Shown piece after piece: positions 36,210 to 46,203 of a stretch of DNA of 64,000 bases. The stretch spans positions 24,895 to 88,894 of the forward strand of contig JAJVIM010000016.1 of NCBI GenBank assembly GCA_022071955.1, in the 5' to 3' direction. Both the position numbers and the translations under genes were made by a program. Within the stretch, counting starts at the first letter, position 1; each line of letters starts with the position of its first letter. The stretch comes from Anaerolineae bacterium. GTDB taxonomy: Bacteria; Chloroflexota; Anaerolineae; 4572-78; J111. The notes beneath the pieces were generated by a model, which saw only the letters and a program-made list of their open reading frames with translations, ran no database searches and was not told the DNA's origin.

Positions 36210-37646
36210 TCAGTCTCTGGCCTGTTGATCGACCATTTCGCCGTTAGCGGCAAAAAGTTGCACTTGCAGCGGCATTTGCCCCACCGCATGGGTAGAGCAG
36301 CTCAGGCAGGGATCAAAAGCCCTGATACCGTGCTCAATGCGGTTGAGGATGCCCTCAGAAAGTTTGCCGCCGGTTACGTAATTTTGGGCAATTTGGGTAA
36401 CCGTCTGGTTCATGGCCAGGTTGTTTTGGCCGGTAGCCACAATCAGGTTAACGTTGGTCAAAATACCGTCTTCGTCAACGTGATATTCGTGGAACAGAGT
36501 GCCGCGCGGCGCTTCGGTAACACCAACGCCCACAAGCTGGTTAACACTGGCGTTGCTACGCACGTGGTGGTCGGTAATATCCGGGTTATCCAGGGTTTCT
36601 TCAATTTTTTCCAGAGCAAAGAGAATTTCAATGAGCCGGGCATAGTGGTAGTGGAAGCTGCTGGTCACCGGTTTGCCTCGTTCGCCCAGGCGACGGAACT
36701 GGCGCAGTTCGCGGTCGGCCAGCGGCGTGCCGGCAAAATCGCAAATGTTTACGCGGGCCAGCGGGCCTACACGGTACATCCCGTCGGCGTAGTTGCCGTT
36801 GGCGTAGGGTTTGTAATAGGGGAATTTCAGGTAACTCCACGGTTCTACGGCTTCGCCAATGACATTGCGATACTCTTCCGGCGGCATGTCTTCTAAAATG
36901 CGGCCATCGCTGTCCATAATGCGGAATTTACCATCGTAGTGCTCCAGGCCGCCATCGGCGGTAACCAGGCCGGCGTACAGGCTGGGGAAGTTGCCGTAGG
37001 TTTCAATTTCTTTGGTGTTGCCATCAAAGGCGTCTTTGAGCATATCCAGCGCCAGTTCAACAATGTCAAACGCTTCGGGCAGGCCGCGCTTAATGGTGTT
37101 GCGGTCGTCGGGCGAGAGCGGTTCGCGCACGCCGCCGGGGATGGTCCAGGCCGGGTGCACGCTCTGGCCGCCTAAAATGCGGATGATGTCCTGCCCAAAT
37201 TTGCGCAGGCGGATGCCGTTGCGCGCCACTTCCGGAAATTTGTCGATCAGCCCCATAATGTTGCGGGTAACGGGATCGCTTTCCATGCCGAGCAGCAAAT
37301 CCGGGCCGCTGAGGTGGAAAAAGCTGAGGGCATGGCTTTGCACAATCTGGCCCCAGTTCATCAGCCGGCGCAGTCTTTCGGCGGTGGGGGGGATTTTAAC
37401 GCCCAAAATGGCGTCGCCGGTTTTGGATGAGGCCAGCAGGTGGCTCACCGGGCAAATGCCGCAGATGCGGGCAGTGATGCCCGGCATTTCCCAGAAGCTG
37501 CGGCCAACACAGAATTTTTCAAAACCTCTGAATTCTACAACGTGAAACCGCGCATTGGATACTTTGCCGTTGTCGTCCAGGTGAACGGTAATTTTGGCAT
37601 GTCCCTCAATGCGGGTGACGGGATCAATAGTAACAGTACGAGCCAT
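36210..37646 (-). CDS. hoxH: Bidirectional NAD-linked [NiFe] hydrogenase large subunit
   Basis: A 478-residue group 3d catalytic subunit. Nickel ligands are Cys62 and Cys65 in RICGICP and Cys447, Cys450 with His453 in DPCLSCSTH. The 25-residue tail after His453 is the extension cut by the maturation protease. It couples H2 oxidation or evolution to NAD(H) through HoxEFU. It lies 17 bp after hoxY in the order hoxE-F-U-Y-H. AGGAGG lies upstream of the ATG. Hyp maturation genes are not in the window. Confidence 0.95.
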   Translation of the reverse strand: MARTVTIDPVTRIEGHAKITVHLDDNGKVSNARFHVVEFRGFEKFCVGRSFWEMPGITARICGICPVSHLLASSKTGDAILGVKIPPTAERLRRLMNWGQIVQSHALSFFHLSGPDLLLGMESDPVTRNIMGLIDKFPEVARNGIRLRKFGQDIIRILGGQSVHPAWTIPGGVREPLSPDDRNTIKRGLPEAFDIVELALDMLKDAFDGNTKEIETYGNFPSLYAGLVTADGGLEHYDGKFRIMDSDGRILEDMPPEEYRNVIGEAVEPWSYLKFPYYKPYANGNYADGMYRVGPLARVNICDFAGTPLADRELRQFRRLGERGKPVTSSFHYHYARLIEILFALEKIEETLDNPDITDHHVRSNASVNQLVGVGVTEAPRGTLFHEYHVDEDGILTNVNLIVATGQNNLAMNQTVTQIAQNYVTGGKLSEGILNRIEHGIRAFDPCLSCSTHAVGQMPLQVQLFAANGEMVDQQARD

Positions 37647-37663
37647 AATTTTCCTCCTGGTTC

Positions 37664-38215
37664 CTAGCCAAAGTATCGCATTTCTTCTGGGAGTCGGACG
37701 GGTTCACCGGCAATCAGCGCGCTCACGGCGGCCCAAATGCGGTCGCGGTCGGGCGGGCAGCCGGGAATAAAGGCATCCACGGGGATGATCTGGTGCAGCG
37801 GCACCACCCTGTCGATAAGTGCGGGCATGATTTTGTCGCTGTCCAGCCCCAGAGGCACCGCGCCGGGGCCGGCTTTGTATACTTCGGTGAGTAAGTCATC
37901 GACATTTAATTTGTTGCGCAGGCTGGTAACATTGCCGGTAACTGCGCAGTCGCCAAAGCTGATGACGATTTTGCTGCGCTCCCGGATTTGCTCGGCCAGT
38001 TCCAGATGGTCTACGTTGGCTACTGCGCCTTCTACCAGGGTAACATCTACATTTTTGGGAAATTCTTTGGCGTCGGCAATGGGGCTGTAAACCAGCTCAA
38101 CCAGGCCGGCCAGGTCGATTAATTTTTCATCTAAATCTAAAAAGCTCATGTGGCAGCCGGAACAGCCGCCCAGCCAGACAGTCGCTAATCGGATTTTCTT
38201 TTTTTGTTTGGTCAT
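37664..38215 (-). CDS. hoxY: Bidirectional NAD-linked hydrogenase small subunit
   Basis: A 183-residue small subunit with the proximal cluster ligands in [14 protein letters not shown] (Cys18, Cys21), then [11 protein letters not shown] and [12 protein letters not shown], the four ligands of the single proximal [4Fe-4S] cluster. The short length without further clusters is typical of group 3c/3d enzymes. Between hoxU (33-bp gap) and hoxH (17-bp gap). Confidence 0.94.
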   Translation of the reverse strand: MTKQKKKIRLATVWLGGCSGCHMSFLDLDEKLIDLAGLVELVYSPIADAKEFPKNVDVTLVEGAVANVDHLELAEQIRERSKIVISFGDCAVTGNVTSLRNKLNVDDLLTEVYKAGPGAVPLGLDSDKIMPALIDRVVPLHQIIPVDAFIPGCPPDRDRIWAAVSALIAGEPVRLPEEMRYFG

Positions 38216-38248
38216 CGCTTAAACCTCGGCATCGAATATTGGTTGTTG

Positions 38249-39004
38249 TTAACCACGCGGTTTTGGGGCGTAGTAGGGTGTTTTTTCGCTGTGGTCCCAC
38301 TCGTTCTTTTCGCGGCCGGCCATAATCCAGGCCAGAAAATCGTGGCGTTTTTCCATTTCGGCCACCGAGGACCCTTTTTTGAAGAGCGCGCCGGTGGGAC
38401 ACACCTGCACACATTTGCCGCAACTGGTGCAGCTAACGCTGCTGCCCCACGGTTGATTGAGGTCGTTGATGATGCGGCAGTTGATCCCGCGACCCAACAC
38501 ATCTTTGGTGTGCGCGCCTTCAATTTCATCGCACACGCGAACACAGCGGGTACACAGCACGCAGCGGTTGTGGTCAAGCCCAAAACGTTCGTGGCTGAGG
38601 TCTACGGCGAGGTCCGGGCACAGGTAATCGTACCGCACGTGGTCCATGCCTTCAATGGCGGCCAGGGCTTGCAGTTCGCAGTTGCCGTTCATAACGCAGA
38701 CGGCGCACACGTGGTTGCGCTCGCTGAACAGCAACTCCAGAATCATACGGCGGTATTTGTTGAGCCGTTCGCTATGGGTGGTTACGTTCATGCCTTCGGC
38801 AACTTTGGTAACGCAGGCGGCTTGCAGCCCCCGCGAACCGATCACTTCTACCAGGCACAGGCGACAGCCGCCGCGCTCGCTGAGGCCGTCCATGTGGCAT
38901 AGGGTGGGGATAAAGATGCCCTGTTCGCGGATGACTTCCAGCAGGGTTTGCTCGCTGCGGGCGCTGACAAGTTCATCATTGATGGTTAGGGTAACAACAG
39001 ACAT
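38249..39004 (-). CDS. hoxU: Hydrogenase diaphorase subunit HoxU (NuoG-like)
   Basis: A 251-residue iron-sulfur subunit similar to the N-terminal part of complex I NuoG. Seen are the [2Fe-2S] domain ([19 protein letters not shown]), the His-Cys3 cluster region ([19 protein letters not shown]) and two [4Fe-4S] motifs ([13 protein letters not shown] and [14 protein letters not shown]). The start is the ATG at 39004, with GGAGG 7 nt upstream; a GTG one codon earlier is the alternative. It overlaps the stop of hoxF by one base (TGATG). Confidence 0.92.
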   Translation of the reverse strand: MSVVTLTINDELVSARSEQTLLEVIREQGIFIPTLCHMDGLSERGGCRLCLVEVIGSRGLQAACVTKVAEGMNVTTHSERLNKYRRMILELLFSERNHVCAVCVMNGNCELQALAAIEGMDHVRYDYLCPDLAVDLSHERFGLDHNRCVLCTRCVRVCDEIEGAHTKDVLGRGINCRIINDLNQPWGSSVSCTSCGKCVQVCPTGALFKKGSSVAEMEKRHDFLAWIMAGREKNEWDHSEKTPYYAPKPRG

Positions 39005-40701
39005 CACGACACCTCCTTACTGGCTGGAGCGGGTTTAGTGGGGAGTTTGAACCGGCCGTTACCATTTACGAGAACGGGTTTGTCCTGAATGAGCGCTTCG
39101 TATTCTTCCGGGAAGAATTTGAGCGTGCTGAGCAGCGGGTTGGGGGCAGATTGGCCCAGGCCGCACAGGCTGGTTTCTCTCATCAGCACGCATAGTTCCT
39201 CCATAATGGCCAGATCGGCCCGGTTGGCTACGCCGGCGGTAATCCGCTCCAAAATCCGGTAGAGTTGCACCGTGCCCACCCGGCAGGGGACGCACTTGCC
39301 GCAGCTTTCGTCCATGCAGAATTCCATAAAGAACTTAGCCATATCCGGCATGCTGGTTGTGTCATCCACAACCACCAGGCCGCCCGACCCCATGATCGAA
39401 CCCAACTCGCGCAGGCTTTCGTAATCAACCGGGGTGTCCAGGTGAGCCGCGGGAATGTAGCCGCCGCTGGGGCCGCCGGTTTGGGCCGCCTTAAACTGGC
39501 GATCATTGGGAACGCCGCCGCCGATATCAAACACAATTTCGCGCAGGGTGATGCCCATTGGCACTTCGATCAGGCCGGTGGTTGCAACCTGCCCCGCCAG
39601 CGCAAAGATTTTGGTGCCTTTACTCTTGGCCGTGCCAATTTCGGCAAACCATTTGGCTCCGTTTTCAATGATGGGGGCAATGTTGCCAAAACTTTCTACG
39701 TTGTTGATCAGGGTGGGGCTGTTCCACAACCCGTTCTGGGCCGGATACGGCGGCCGCGGTACCGGCTGGCCTCGCTTGCCCATTACCGACGCCATCAACG
39801 CGGTCTCTTCACCGCACACAAACGCGCCGGCCCCAATGCGGATATCGATGCGGAAGCTGAAGTTGCTGTCCATAACGCGGCTGCCCAACAGCCCGCGCCG
39901 CTCGGCCATACGAATGGCTTTTTCCAGCCGTTTGGCGGCAATGGGGTATTCGCCGCGCACGTAAATAAAGCCCTGCTCCGCGCCGACAGCGTAGCCGGCA
40001 ATGGCCATACCTTCCAGCACGCGGTGCGGGTCGCTTTCCATCAGGGTGCGGTCCATATAAGCGCCGGGGTCGCCTTCATCGCCGTTGGCGATGATGTACT
40101 TTTTATCGGCCACAGCTTTCCGAACCAGGTCCCATTTCAGGCCAACCGGGTAACCCGCGCCGCCGCGACCGCGCAGGCCGCTGGCGATAATTTCGGCGCA
40201 AACTTCTTCGGGGGTCATTTCTCGCAGGGCATGCCCCAGGGCGCTGTAGCCGCCGCGGGCCACGTAATCTTCCAGCCGTTCGGGGTCAATTAACCCACTG
40301 TTGGCCAGCACAACTTTCTTTTGCTTGGTGAAGAAGGGCAGGTCGCTGGGTAGAATTTTTTTGTCCAGCTCGGGTGAGTGTTCTTCTTTGGTGAGATGTT
40401 TTTTGACAATATCCTGAGCAACATCGGCGGTAACATTTTCGTAAACAACGTCCGTTTCACCAGGAACCTGCACTGTAACCAGCGGGCCGCGGCTGCACGG
40501 CCCCATGCAGCCGGTCGACACCACGTCGAGATCAACTTTAAGGTCACGGTTTTCTTTTAAAATTTCTTTGAGCCGTTCATGCACGGCCGCGCCGCCGGAT
40601 GACAGGCACGGCGTGCTCCCACAACAGAGGATGCGGCAGCGATACGAATTTTGTTTTTCTGCTTCTTTTTCAGCCAGGGCTTGCAAATCTCGGCGGTTCA
40701 T
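39004..40701 (-). CDS. hoxF: Hydrogenase diaphorase subunit HoxF (NuoF-like)
   Basis: A 565-residue NADH-binding flavoprotein subunit. An N-terminal thioredoxin-like [2Fe-2S] domain (about 15-115: [12 protein letters not shown] and [14 protein letters not shown]) precedes the FMN/NADH domain with [14 protein letters not shown] and [13 protein letters not shown], the SLBB part, and the C-terminal [4Fe-4S] domain [12 protein letters not shown]. It transfers electrons between NADH and the iron-sulfur chain. Overlaps hoxE and hoxU by one base each. Confidence 0.93.
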   Translation of the reverse strand: MNRRDLQALAEKEAEKQNSYRCRILCCGSTPCLSSGGAAVHERLKEILKENRDLKVDLDVVSTGCMGPCSRGPLVTVQVPGETDVVYENVTADVAQDIVKKHLTKEEHSPELDKKILPSDLPFFTKQKKVVLANSGLIDPERLEDYVARGGYSALGHALREMTPEEVCAEIIASGLRGRGGAGYPVGLKWDLVRKAVADKKYIIANGDEGDPGAYMDRTLMESDPHRVLEGMAIAGYAVGAEQGFIYVRGEYPIAAKRLEKAIRMAERRGLLGSRVMDSNFSFRIDIRIGAGAFVCGEETALMASVMGKRGQPVPRPPYPAQNGLWNSPTLINNVESFGNIAPIIENGAKWFAEIGTAKSKGTKIFALAGQVATTGLIEVPMGITLREIVFDIGGGVPNDRQFKAAQTGGPSGGYIPAAHLDTPVDYESLRELGSIMGSGGLVVVDDTTSMPDMAKFFMEFCMDESCGKCVPCRVGTVQLYRILERITAGVANRADLAIMEELCVLMRETSLCGLGQSAPNPLLSTLKFFPEEYEALIQDKPVLVNGNGRFKLPTKPAPASKEVS

Positions 40702-41294
40702 CAGGCTTCAACCTCCTCATACTCTGTGTCGCTGCTCAGAGATGGCATTTTGACTGCGTTTTTGCCGTTGGTGACCGTGCCGGCCACAATCTCTTTGATG
40801 TATTTTAAGGTCGAGTCCGGAGTTTCCCGGCCGAGCACTTCGTTATCAACCACCAGCACGGGAGCCAGCCCGCAACTCCCCAGGCAGCGAGCGGTGGCCA
40901 GGCTGAGTTTGCCGTCGGCGGTGGTTTGACCGGGCGCGATGCCGTATTCTTGCTGCAACAGGGCCACAATTTCGGCAGCCTGTTTAACGTAGCAAGCGGT
41001 ACCCATACAAATGGTGCAGGTATGTTCGCCTTGTGGCTTCAAGGAGAAAAAGTGATAGAAGGTTGCCACACCATAAACCCACCCAAGGGGCAATTTAAGC
41101 TGGCGGGCGACATAAATCAATAAGTCGTCTTCAAGAAAGCCAAAAACTTCCTGCGCAGTATGTAACACTTCAATGAGCGCGTCCTGCTGGTAGCCAAATC
41201 GCTTTAAGGTTCGGTCTACCATTTTGAACCGAGGGTCACCGCTGGGGTGTTCGGCGGCAACTGCTTTTTTGGATTGTGCCTTAGTTTTTACCAT
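40701..41294 (-). CDS. hoxE: Hydrogenase diaphorase subunit HoxE (NuoE-like)
   Basis: A 197-residue thioredoxin-like [2Fe-2S] protein of the NuoE family: helical N-terminus with [20 protein letters not shown], then the four cluster cysteines in [11 protein letters not shown] (CTIC just before it) and CLGSCGLAP. The first 30 residues are Lys/Ala-rich, an extension compared with other HoxE. AGGTATAATGG is seen at the start. First gene of hoxEFUYH-protease, with the tandem Crp-type promoter upstream. Confidence 0.92.
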   Translation of the reverse strand: MVKTKAQSKKAVAAEHPSGDPRFKMVDRTLKRFGYQQDALIEVLHTAQEVFGFLEDDLLIYVARQLKLPLGWVYGVATFYHFFSLKPQGEHTCTICMGTACYVKQAAEIVALLQQEYGIAPGQTTADGKLSLATARCLGSCGLAPVLVVDNEVLGRETPDSTLKYIKEIVAGTVTNGKNAVKMPSLSSDTEYEEVEA

Positions 41295-41334
41295 TATACC
41301 TCCATCACGTTTTTAAGTTCCCCCATTAGGTCAG

Positions 41335-41400
41335 AGTCTATCACATGCCAAATTTCTATAATAGTGATATTTGTCACAATATTTTTGTGACAAATATCAC
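41335..41400 (-). promoter_or_regulatory. Crp/Fnr-type promoter of the hox operon, tandem dyads
   Basis: Dyads GTGATATTTGTCAC (41364-41377) and GTGACAAATATCAC (41387-41400) are exact reverse complements of each other, centre-to-centre 23 bp. From the inner dyad, 23 nt lead to the minus-strand hexamer TAGACT at 41340-41335. Same geometry as at 35425-35490. Confidence 0.7.
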
Positions 41401-41548
41401 TACCTTGACGATTCGGCCGCTACTTCAGCCAAAACGGCCAATGCGCGGCTGTATGGGACGGGCGGAGTCGATTTAATATTAATAAGCTCTGGACAATCCA
41501 GATAATGTGTTGCACAATGAAAACACCATTAAAAGAGGAGGCACGGCT

Positions 41549-42664
41549 ATGAAATCTATTGGAATTTTGACGGCAGGTGGCGATAGCCCCGGCCTCAACG
41601 CGGCGATCAGGGCCATTGGCAAAGCCGCGCTTGAGTCTGGCATGCAGGTGATTGGTTTTAGAGACGGGTTCAGAGGCTTGATGGAAAACCGGACTGTCCG
41701 GCTCCGCTCCGACGCGTTATCTGGCATTCTGACAGTCGGCGGCACGGTTTTGGGCACCAGCCGCGATAAACCGCACAAAATGCCAGTCGGCAGCAAAACG
41801 CTGGATATGCGCGAGGCGATGGTTGACACTTACCAAAAGCACCATCTGGATGTGCTGATTTGTTTGGGCGGCGGCGGCACGCAGAAAAACGCGTACCGGC
41901 TGTTGGATAACGGGTTGAATATTGTCACCCTGCCCAAAACCATCGATAACGATGTTTACGGCACCGATGTTACTTTTGGCTTTGATACCGCGCTGGTGAT
42001 TGCCACCGAAGCCATTGACCGGCTGCACAGCACCGCCCACAGCCACCACCGGATCATTGTGGTTGAAATTATGGGCCACAATGCCGGCTGGCTGGCGCTG
42101 GGGGCCGGCATTGCCGGCGGCTCCGATGTGATTTTGATCCCCGAAATCCCGTACGATATTGAAGTAGTGGCCAAGGCCATCAACCGGCGCAGCCGGGCCG
42201 GCAAAAATTTCAGCATCGTAGCCGTGTCAGAGGGAGCGATGTCAAAAGAGGATGCCAAAGTGTTGAACAAGGCCCGGGACAAAATTGAAAAAGCCAAAGA
42301 CAAAGCCGAAAAATCAAAGGCCAAGGCGGCGCTCACAGAGCTGGAAGCGCAACACGTCGGCAATACCTTGCGGCTCACCCGCCATCTGGAAGAACTGACC
42401 GGCCTTGAGTCGCGGCTGACCATTTTGGGCCACTTGCAGCGCGGCGGTACGCCTTCGGCGGCAGACCGGCTGCTGGCCACGCGCTTGGGCACAGCCTGCA
42501 TCGATTTTATCAAAGAGGGTAAATCCGGGATTATGGTCGCCGCCCGGGGCGAAGGGGCCGAAGCGCTGCCGCTGGAGCAGGTGGTGGGTAAACGCAAAGT
42601 TGTGCCTCTGGATCACCCCTGGATTGACGCCGCCCGGCGAGTTGGCACCAGCCTGGGCGAATAA
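41549..42664 (+). CDS. 6-phosphofructokinase (phosphoryl donor uncertain)
   Basis: A 371-residue PFK-family protein that phosphorylates fructose-6-phosphate. The N-terminal [16 protein letters not shown], the catalytic [12 protein letters not shown] and the substrate-binding [12 protein letters not shown] are clear. The donor-site motif, usually GGDGS in ATP enzymes or GGDDT/GGEDT in PPi enzymes, is GGGGTQKNA here, while PKTIDND has the Lys usual in PPi-dependent enzymes. A Lys/Ala/Glu-rich coiled insert ([19 protein letters not shown]) lies around residue 245. The start ATG has AGAGGAGG upstream. It is divergent from hoxE and ends before a long palindrome. Confidence 0.88.
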   Translation: MKSIGILTAGGDSPGLNAAIRAIGKAALESGMQVIGFRDGFRGLMENRTVRLRSDALSGILTVGGTVLGTSRDKPHKMPVGSKTLDMREAMVDTYQKHHLDVLICLGGGGTQKNAYRLLDNGLNIVTLPKTIDNDVYGTDVTFGFDTALVIATEAIDRLHSTAHSHHRIIVVEIMGHNAGWLALGAGIAGGSDVILIPEIPYDIEVVAKAINRRSRAGKNFSIVAVSEGAMSKEDAKVLNKARDKIEKAKDKAEKSKAKAALTELEAQHVGNTLRLTRHLEELTGLESRLTILGHLQRGGTPSAADRLLATRLGTACIDFIKEGKSGIMVAARGEGAEALPLEQVVGKRKVVPLDHPWIDAARRVGTSLGE

Positions 42665-42684
42665 ATCTTTACCCCTAACATAGT

Positions 42685-42742
42685 TAAATAAAGTGTATCA
42701 AATTCGGGCGCTTTAGCGCCCGAATTTGATACACTTTATTTA
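42685..42742. terminator. Very long perfect palindrome, 28-bp arms
   Basis: Arms 42685-42712 and 42715-42742 are exact reverse complements with a 2-base centre. It lies 20 bp after the phosphofructokinase stop and probably ends its transcript. Its core (CAAATTCGGGCGC type) resembles the palindrome at 63947-63985. Confidence 0.65.
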
Positions 42743-42847
42743 TTTGCTTTGCTGCCGGCGTTTTTTATTTTGCCTCTTGACAAAACTAATATTATTAGTT
42801 AAAATACTAATATAAATAGTTTTGATAAAAACGAAATGGGGAACACA

Positions 42848-43681
42848 ATGAATACTCAATATTTGCAGCTTACTGATGGGACACTGGCTTACGACGACAG
42901 CGGCACCGCCGGGCCGCTGGTGATGATGGTGCCCAGCCTGGGCGATGTGCGGCAGGAATATCGTTTTGTCGCCCCAAAACTGGCCGCCGCCGGCTACCGT
43001 GTTGTCACATTGGATATGCGCGGCCAGGGTGAATCGAGCGCCAACTGGCCGGACTATTCGCTGGCGTCCATTGGCCGCGATATGTTGGCGCTGATTGAGC
43101 ACCTCAATGCCGGGCCGGCGGTGCTGGTTACCACCTCGTATTCGGCCAGCGCGGCGGTGTGGCTCGCCGCCGAACAGCCGGACGCGGTGCGGGCGCTGGT
43201 GCTGATTGGCGCATTTGTGCGCAACGTCGAAGCCTCGCTGGCGGTGAAGTTGGGAGTCAAGTTAATCACCAACGGCCCGTGGAAAGTGTGGGCCTGGGAT
43301 ATGTTTTACAAATCACTGTACCCATCGCAGACGCCGCCGGATTTTGCGGCCTATCGCCAGCAGCTCAAAACCAACCTGGCCCAACCCGGCCGGTACGGCG
43401 CGCTCAAAGGGATGATCGAGGCCTCGCGCGAGGATTCCGAGCAGCGGCTGGGCCGGGTACAGGCACCCACGCTGGTTATGATGGGCAGCAAAGACCCCGA
43501 TTTCCCATCGCCGCAGGCTGAAGCCGATTTTATTGCCAAGGCCACGGGCGGCCGGGTGGTGCTGGTTGACGGCGCGGGCCACTACCCGCACGCCGAAATG
43601 CCGGCCATCACCCTGCCAATTCTCACCAATTTTTTGCAGGAGGTGGCCCAGCCTCATGGCGCGCAGACCCGGCTTAACTGA
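42848..43681 (+). CDS. Alpha/beta hydrolase fold protein
   Basis: A 277-residue alpha/beta hydrolase: oxyanion-side MMVPSLGD, VVTLDMRGQGESS, a late Asp in GSKDPDFP and the catalytic His in GAGHYPHAEMP. The nucleophile elbow, normally GxSxG, reads SYSAS, so Ser is kept but both glycines are replaced by Ser. The start Met at 42848 follows GGGGAAC; an ATG at 42836 is the alternative. Its 3' end overlaps the TetR gene by 26 bp, so the two form an operon. Substrate unknown. Confidence 0.82.
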   Translation: MNTQYLQLTDGTLAYDDSGTAGPLVMMVPSLGDVRQEYRFVAPKLAAAGYRVVTLDMRGQGESSANWPDYSLASIGRDMLALIEHLNAGPAVLVTTSYSASAAVWLAAEQPDAVRALVLIGAFVRNVEASLAVKLGVKLITNGPWKVWAWDMFYKSLYPSQTPPDFAAYRQQLKTNLAQPGRYGALKGMIEASREDSEQRLGRVQAPTLVMMGSKDPDFPSPQAEADFIAKATGGRVVLVDGAGHYPHAEMPAITLPILTNFLQEVAQPHGAQTRLN

Positions 43682-44249
43682 GGATATTGTAATTGAAGCG
43701 GCCATCGAATTGGCCAACCAGCACGGCGCGGAGCAGTTATCGCTGGCGGCGCTGGCGGAAAAGCTGGCAGTGCGGCCGCCATCGCTGTACAACCACGTTA
43801 ACGGCCTCGATGGGGTGCGGCGGGGGATGACGCTGCGCGGGCTGCGCCAATTGACCGCGGCCATGCAAGCAGCGATAATGGGCCGCGCCGGGTTTGAGGC
43901 GCTGGCCGCGGCGGCCACGGCGTACCGCGAATTTGCCCGCTCGCAGCCGGGATTGTATCCACTCACGCTGCGGTCCATCAAACAGGCTGACTCTGAGTTG
44001 CAAGCCGCCGGACAGGCCGCGGTAGAGGTGGCGCTGGCGGTTTTTAGGGGGTACGGGTTAACCGGCGACGCGGCCTTGCAGGCCACCCGCTGTTTCCGTA
44101 GCGCGCTGCACGGCTTTGTTTCGCTGGAAATGGCCGGCGGGTTTGGCCTGCCGCTGGAGCTGGACGAAACGTTCAACCTGCTGCTGCACACGCTGGACTG
44201 CGGTTATCGCACCCATTTTGGGGCGTCACAGCCAGAAATAGGCCAGTAA
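43656..44249 (+). CDS. TetR/AcrR-family transcriptional regulator (WHG domain)
   Basis: A 197-residue regulator. The N-terminal HTH (about 8-50: IVIEAAIELANQHGAEQLSL, LAVRPPSLYNHVNGLDGVRR) is of the TetR type, and the C-terminal part with a SALHGFVSLEMAGGFG motif matches the WHG (TetR_C_33) subgroup. The start ATG at 43656 lies inside the end of the hydrolase gene, with CAGGAGG about 11 nt upstream. It probably controls its own operon. The 3' end overlaps the convergent permease gene by 24 bp. Confidence 0.88.
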   Translation: MARRPGLTEDIVIEAAIELANQHGAEQLSLAALAEKLAVRPPSLYNHVNGLDGVRRGMTLRGLRQLTAAMQAAIMGRAGFEALAAAATAYREFARSQPGLYPLTLRSIKQADSELQAAGQAAVEVALAVFRGYGLTGDAALQATRCFRSALHGFVSLEMAGGFGLPLELDETFNLLLHTLDCGYRTHFGASQPEIGQ

Positions 44250-46031
44250 TCCGAGTACCGCCGCGCTTTGCAGGGTAAAAATCGGCAGGCCGTGAGTCAG
44301 GTAATCACGCATGGTGTAAACGCCCGGCTCGCGCACCAGCAGATTGTTGCCGTCGGTTAGCGGGGTTACCCAGGCGGCGTTGGCGGCAAAGATAACGGCC
44401 AGCGCAAATGGCTCCGGCGGTGCGCCCTGCACCAGCGCCAGTTTGATGGCGATGGGCGTCATCAGCGCCGCCACCACCGAATTGGAAATGACCTGCGTGA
44501 TCACCGCGGCCAGCAAATAGGCAATGACCAGCGAACCGATCACACCGATATTCTGGCTGAGGGCGATAATCAGATTGGCCACAACTTCGGCGGCGCCGGT
44601 GTTTTCCAGCGCCAGCGCCAGCGGCAGCATCCCGCCGATCAGCATGATAACTTTGACATCGATGCTGTGGTAGGCCCGGTTGAGGCTGATGCAGCCGGTG
44701 ATGATCAGCGCCATCGCCGCGGTAAAACTGGCCACATCGAGCGCGGCCAACCCGGTGACCACTGCCAGCAGCATCGCCGCCAGAATAGCTAGGGTGAGGC
44801 TGGCTTTGCTGGTGATCAGGTCGCCGGGGCGCGGGGCCAGGTTAGTCATCACCAGCAGGTTCAAATCCTTGCCCACCGCCCGGATGTGGTCGAGCGGCCC
44901 CTGCACCAGCAGCGTGTCGCTGGCGGCCAGCGTGAGCGCCGGCAAATTCTGGCGGATGACTTTGCTCTGGCGCTGTACTGCCAAAATGTTCAGCCCGTAT
45001 CGCCCCCGAAAGTCCACCTGCGCCAGTGTTTTGCCAATCAACGCCGAGCGAATCGGCACAATCACTTCGGCCAGCCGCAGCGTTTCCTGCTCCATTTGGT
45101 TAAACTCACTGAGGTGAACCGCCCCTTTCAACTCCAGCAAATGCCGGTTGGCCGCTTGCAGCACGTGGCCGTAATCGCCGGTCACAATCAGCAGGTCATC
45201 CTGTTCCAGCACCCACTTGGACTTGGCCGGCCGCAGCTTGCCATCCTGCGAGCGGACCGCGATCAAGTTTAAACCAAATTTGAGACTCAGATCGCTGGCC
45301 AAAAGTTGTTCGCCAATCAGGTTTGAGCCTGAGCGCACCCGCAGCCGGTAGAGCAGTTTGTCGAGCTTGTAGCTGTGCTGCACCTCGTCCAGCGAGGGCA
45401 ACTGCGGCTCATCGGGCAGCGTGCTTTTGAGGAAGCGACGGCCCGGCAGCAAAAACCAGACCATCGCTACCGCCACCGAGGCCAGGCCGAGGCCGGTTAC
45501 GCTGAACAGCCCCAGCGGCGAGCCGGTATTATCGGCCAGAATATCGCTGACGACGAGGTTGCTGGGCGTGCCAATCAGCGTGAGCTGGCTGCCAATACTG
45601 GCAATAGTGGCCAGCGGCAGCAGCAGCCGCGACGGGGCCAAATTGATTTGCCGGGCAATGCGCAGCGCCGCCGGCATCAGCAGGGCCACCACCAACATGC
45701 CGCTCAACACCGAAGTGAGCAGCGCGGCCAGCAGCATCAGCATTAGCAGCAGCGTGGTTTCGCCTTTTGCGCCGACGCGTTGAATCTGGTTGGCCAGCAT
45801 GGTGGCCACGCCGGTTTCCAGCAGCGCCGCGCCGATAATGTAAATACCGGCCACAATAATCATCACCGGCTGGCCAAAGGCGGCAAAAGCCTGCCCGGCC
45901 GGGACAATCCCGCTGAGCACCAGCAGCAGCATCACCACCAGCGCCACCAGATCGGTGCGCACTTTTTGGCTCGACATAACCGCCAGTGTGGCAATCAGTA
46001 AGACGATGGTGAAGATGGTTTGAATGGTCAT
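44226..46031 (-). CDS. SLC13-type permease with two TrkA-C (RCK_C) domains
   Basis: A 601-residue membrane protein of the SLC13/ArsB-NhaD superfamily. About six membrane segments (1-195) are followed by a soluble part with two RCK_C-like domains (about 200-285 and 290-375: RVRSGSNLIGEQL..., VIVPIRSALIGKTLAQVDFRG), then about six more segments (to 600). Family members move anions such as sulfate, dicarboxylates or citrate with Na+; which one is not evident. The start Met at 46031 (MTIQTIFTIVLL) is chosen because the upstream extension is not membrane-like and runs through a palindrome. Confidence 0.85.
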   Translation of the reverse strand: MTIQTIFTIVLLIATLAVMSSQKVRTDLVALVVMLLLVLSGIVPAGQAFAAFGQPVMIIVAGIYIIGAALLETGVATMLANQIQRVGAKGETTLLLMLMLLAALLTSVLSGMLVVALLMPAALRIARQINLAPSRLLLPLATIASIGSQLTLIGTPSNLVVSDILADNTGSPLGLFSVTGLGLASVAVAMVWFLLPGRRFLKSTLPDEPQLPSLDEVQHSYKLDKLLYRLRVRSGSNLIGEQLLASDLSLKFGLNLIAVRSQDGKLRPAKSKWVLEQDDLLIVTGDYGHVLQAANRHLLELKGAVHLSEFNQMEQETLRLAEVIVPIRSALIGKTLAQVDFRGRYGLNILAVQRQSKVIRQNLPALTLAASDTLLVQGPLDHIRAVGKDLNLLVMTNLAPRPGDLITSKASLTLAILAAMLLAVVTGLAALDVASFTAAMALIITGCISLNRAYHSIDVKVIMLIGGMLPLALALENTGAAEVVANLIIALSQNIGVIGSLVIAYLLAAVITQVISNSVVAALMTPIAIKLALVQGAPPEPFALAVIFAANAAWVTPLTDGNNLLVREPGVYTMRDYLTHGLPIFTLQSAAVLGLLAYFWL

Positions 46032-46084
46032 GGTAACGGTAAACGATCCAGGGTTTTTGGGTGTGCCCCCCGTAGATGTTAAAA

Positions 46085-46160
46085 GGCGATGTTTGGGGCA
46101 GCGAAGCTGCCCCAAACATCGCCTCAAAAAGTTTCCCCTCTCCTGTCGGGAGAGGGGGTA
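46085..46160. terminator. Palindrome plus C/G hairpin pair
   Basis: First element: perfect 18-bp arms at 46085-46102 and 46106-46123 with loop GAA. After TCAAAAAGTTT comes a second hairpin of the CCCCTCTCC/GGGAGAGGGG type (about 46134-46158). The same order (long palindrome, A-rich spacer with AAGTTT, C/G-tract hairpin) is found at 9561-9647. It lies between the FtsX permease stop and the SLC13 permease start. Confidence 0.6.
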
Positions 46161-46203
46161 GGGGGAGAGGGGACAGTTTTTCTATTTTACCATCAAATGG
46201 CAA

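Noticed and set aside
38249..41294. Complex I (nuoEFG) genes
   Set aside because: The NuoE/F/G-like genes are followed directly by [NiFe] small and large subunits and a protease, which defines hoxEFUYH.
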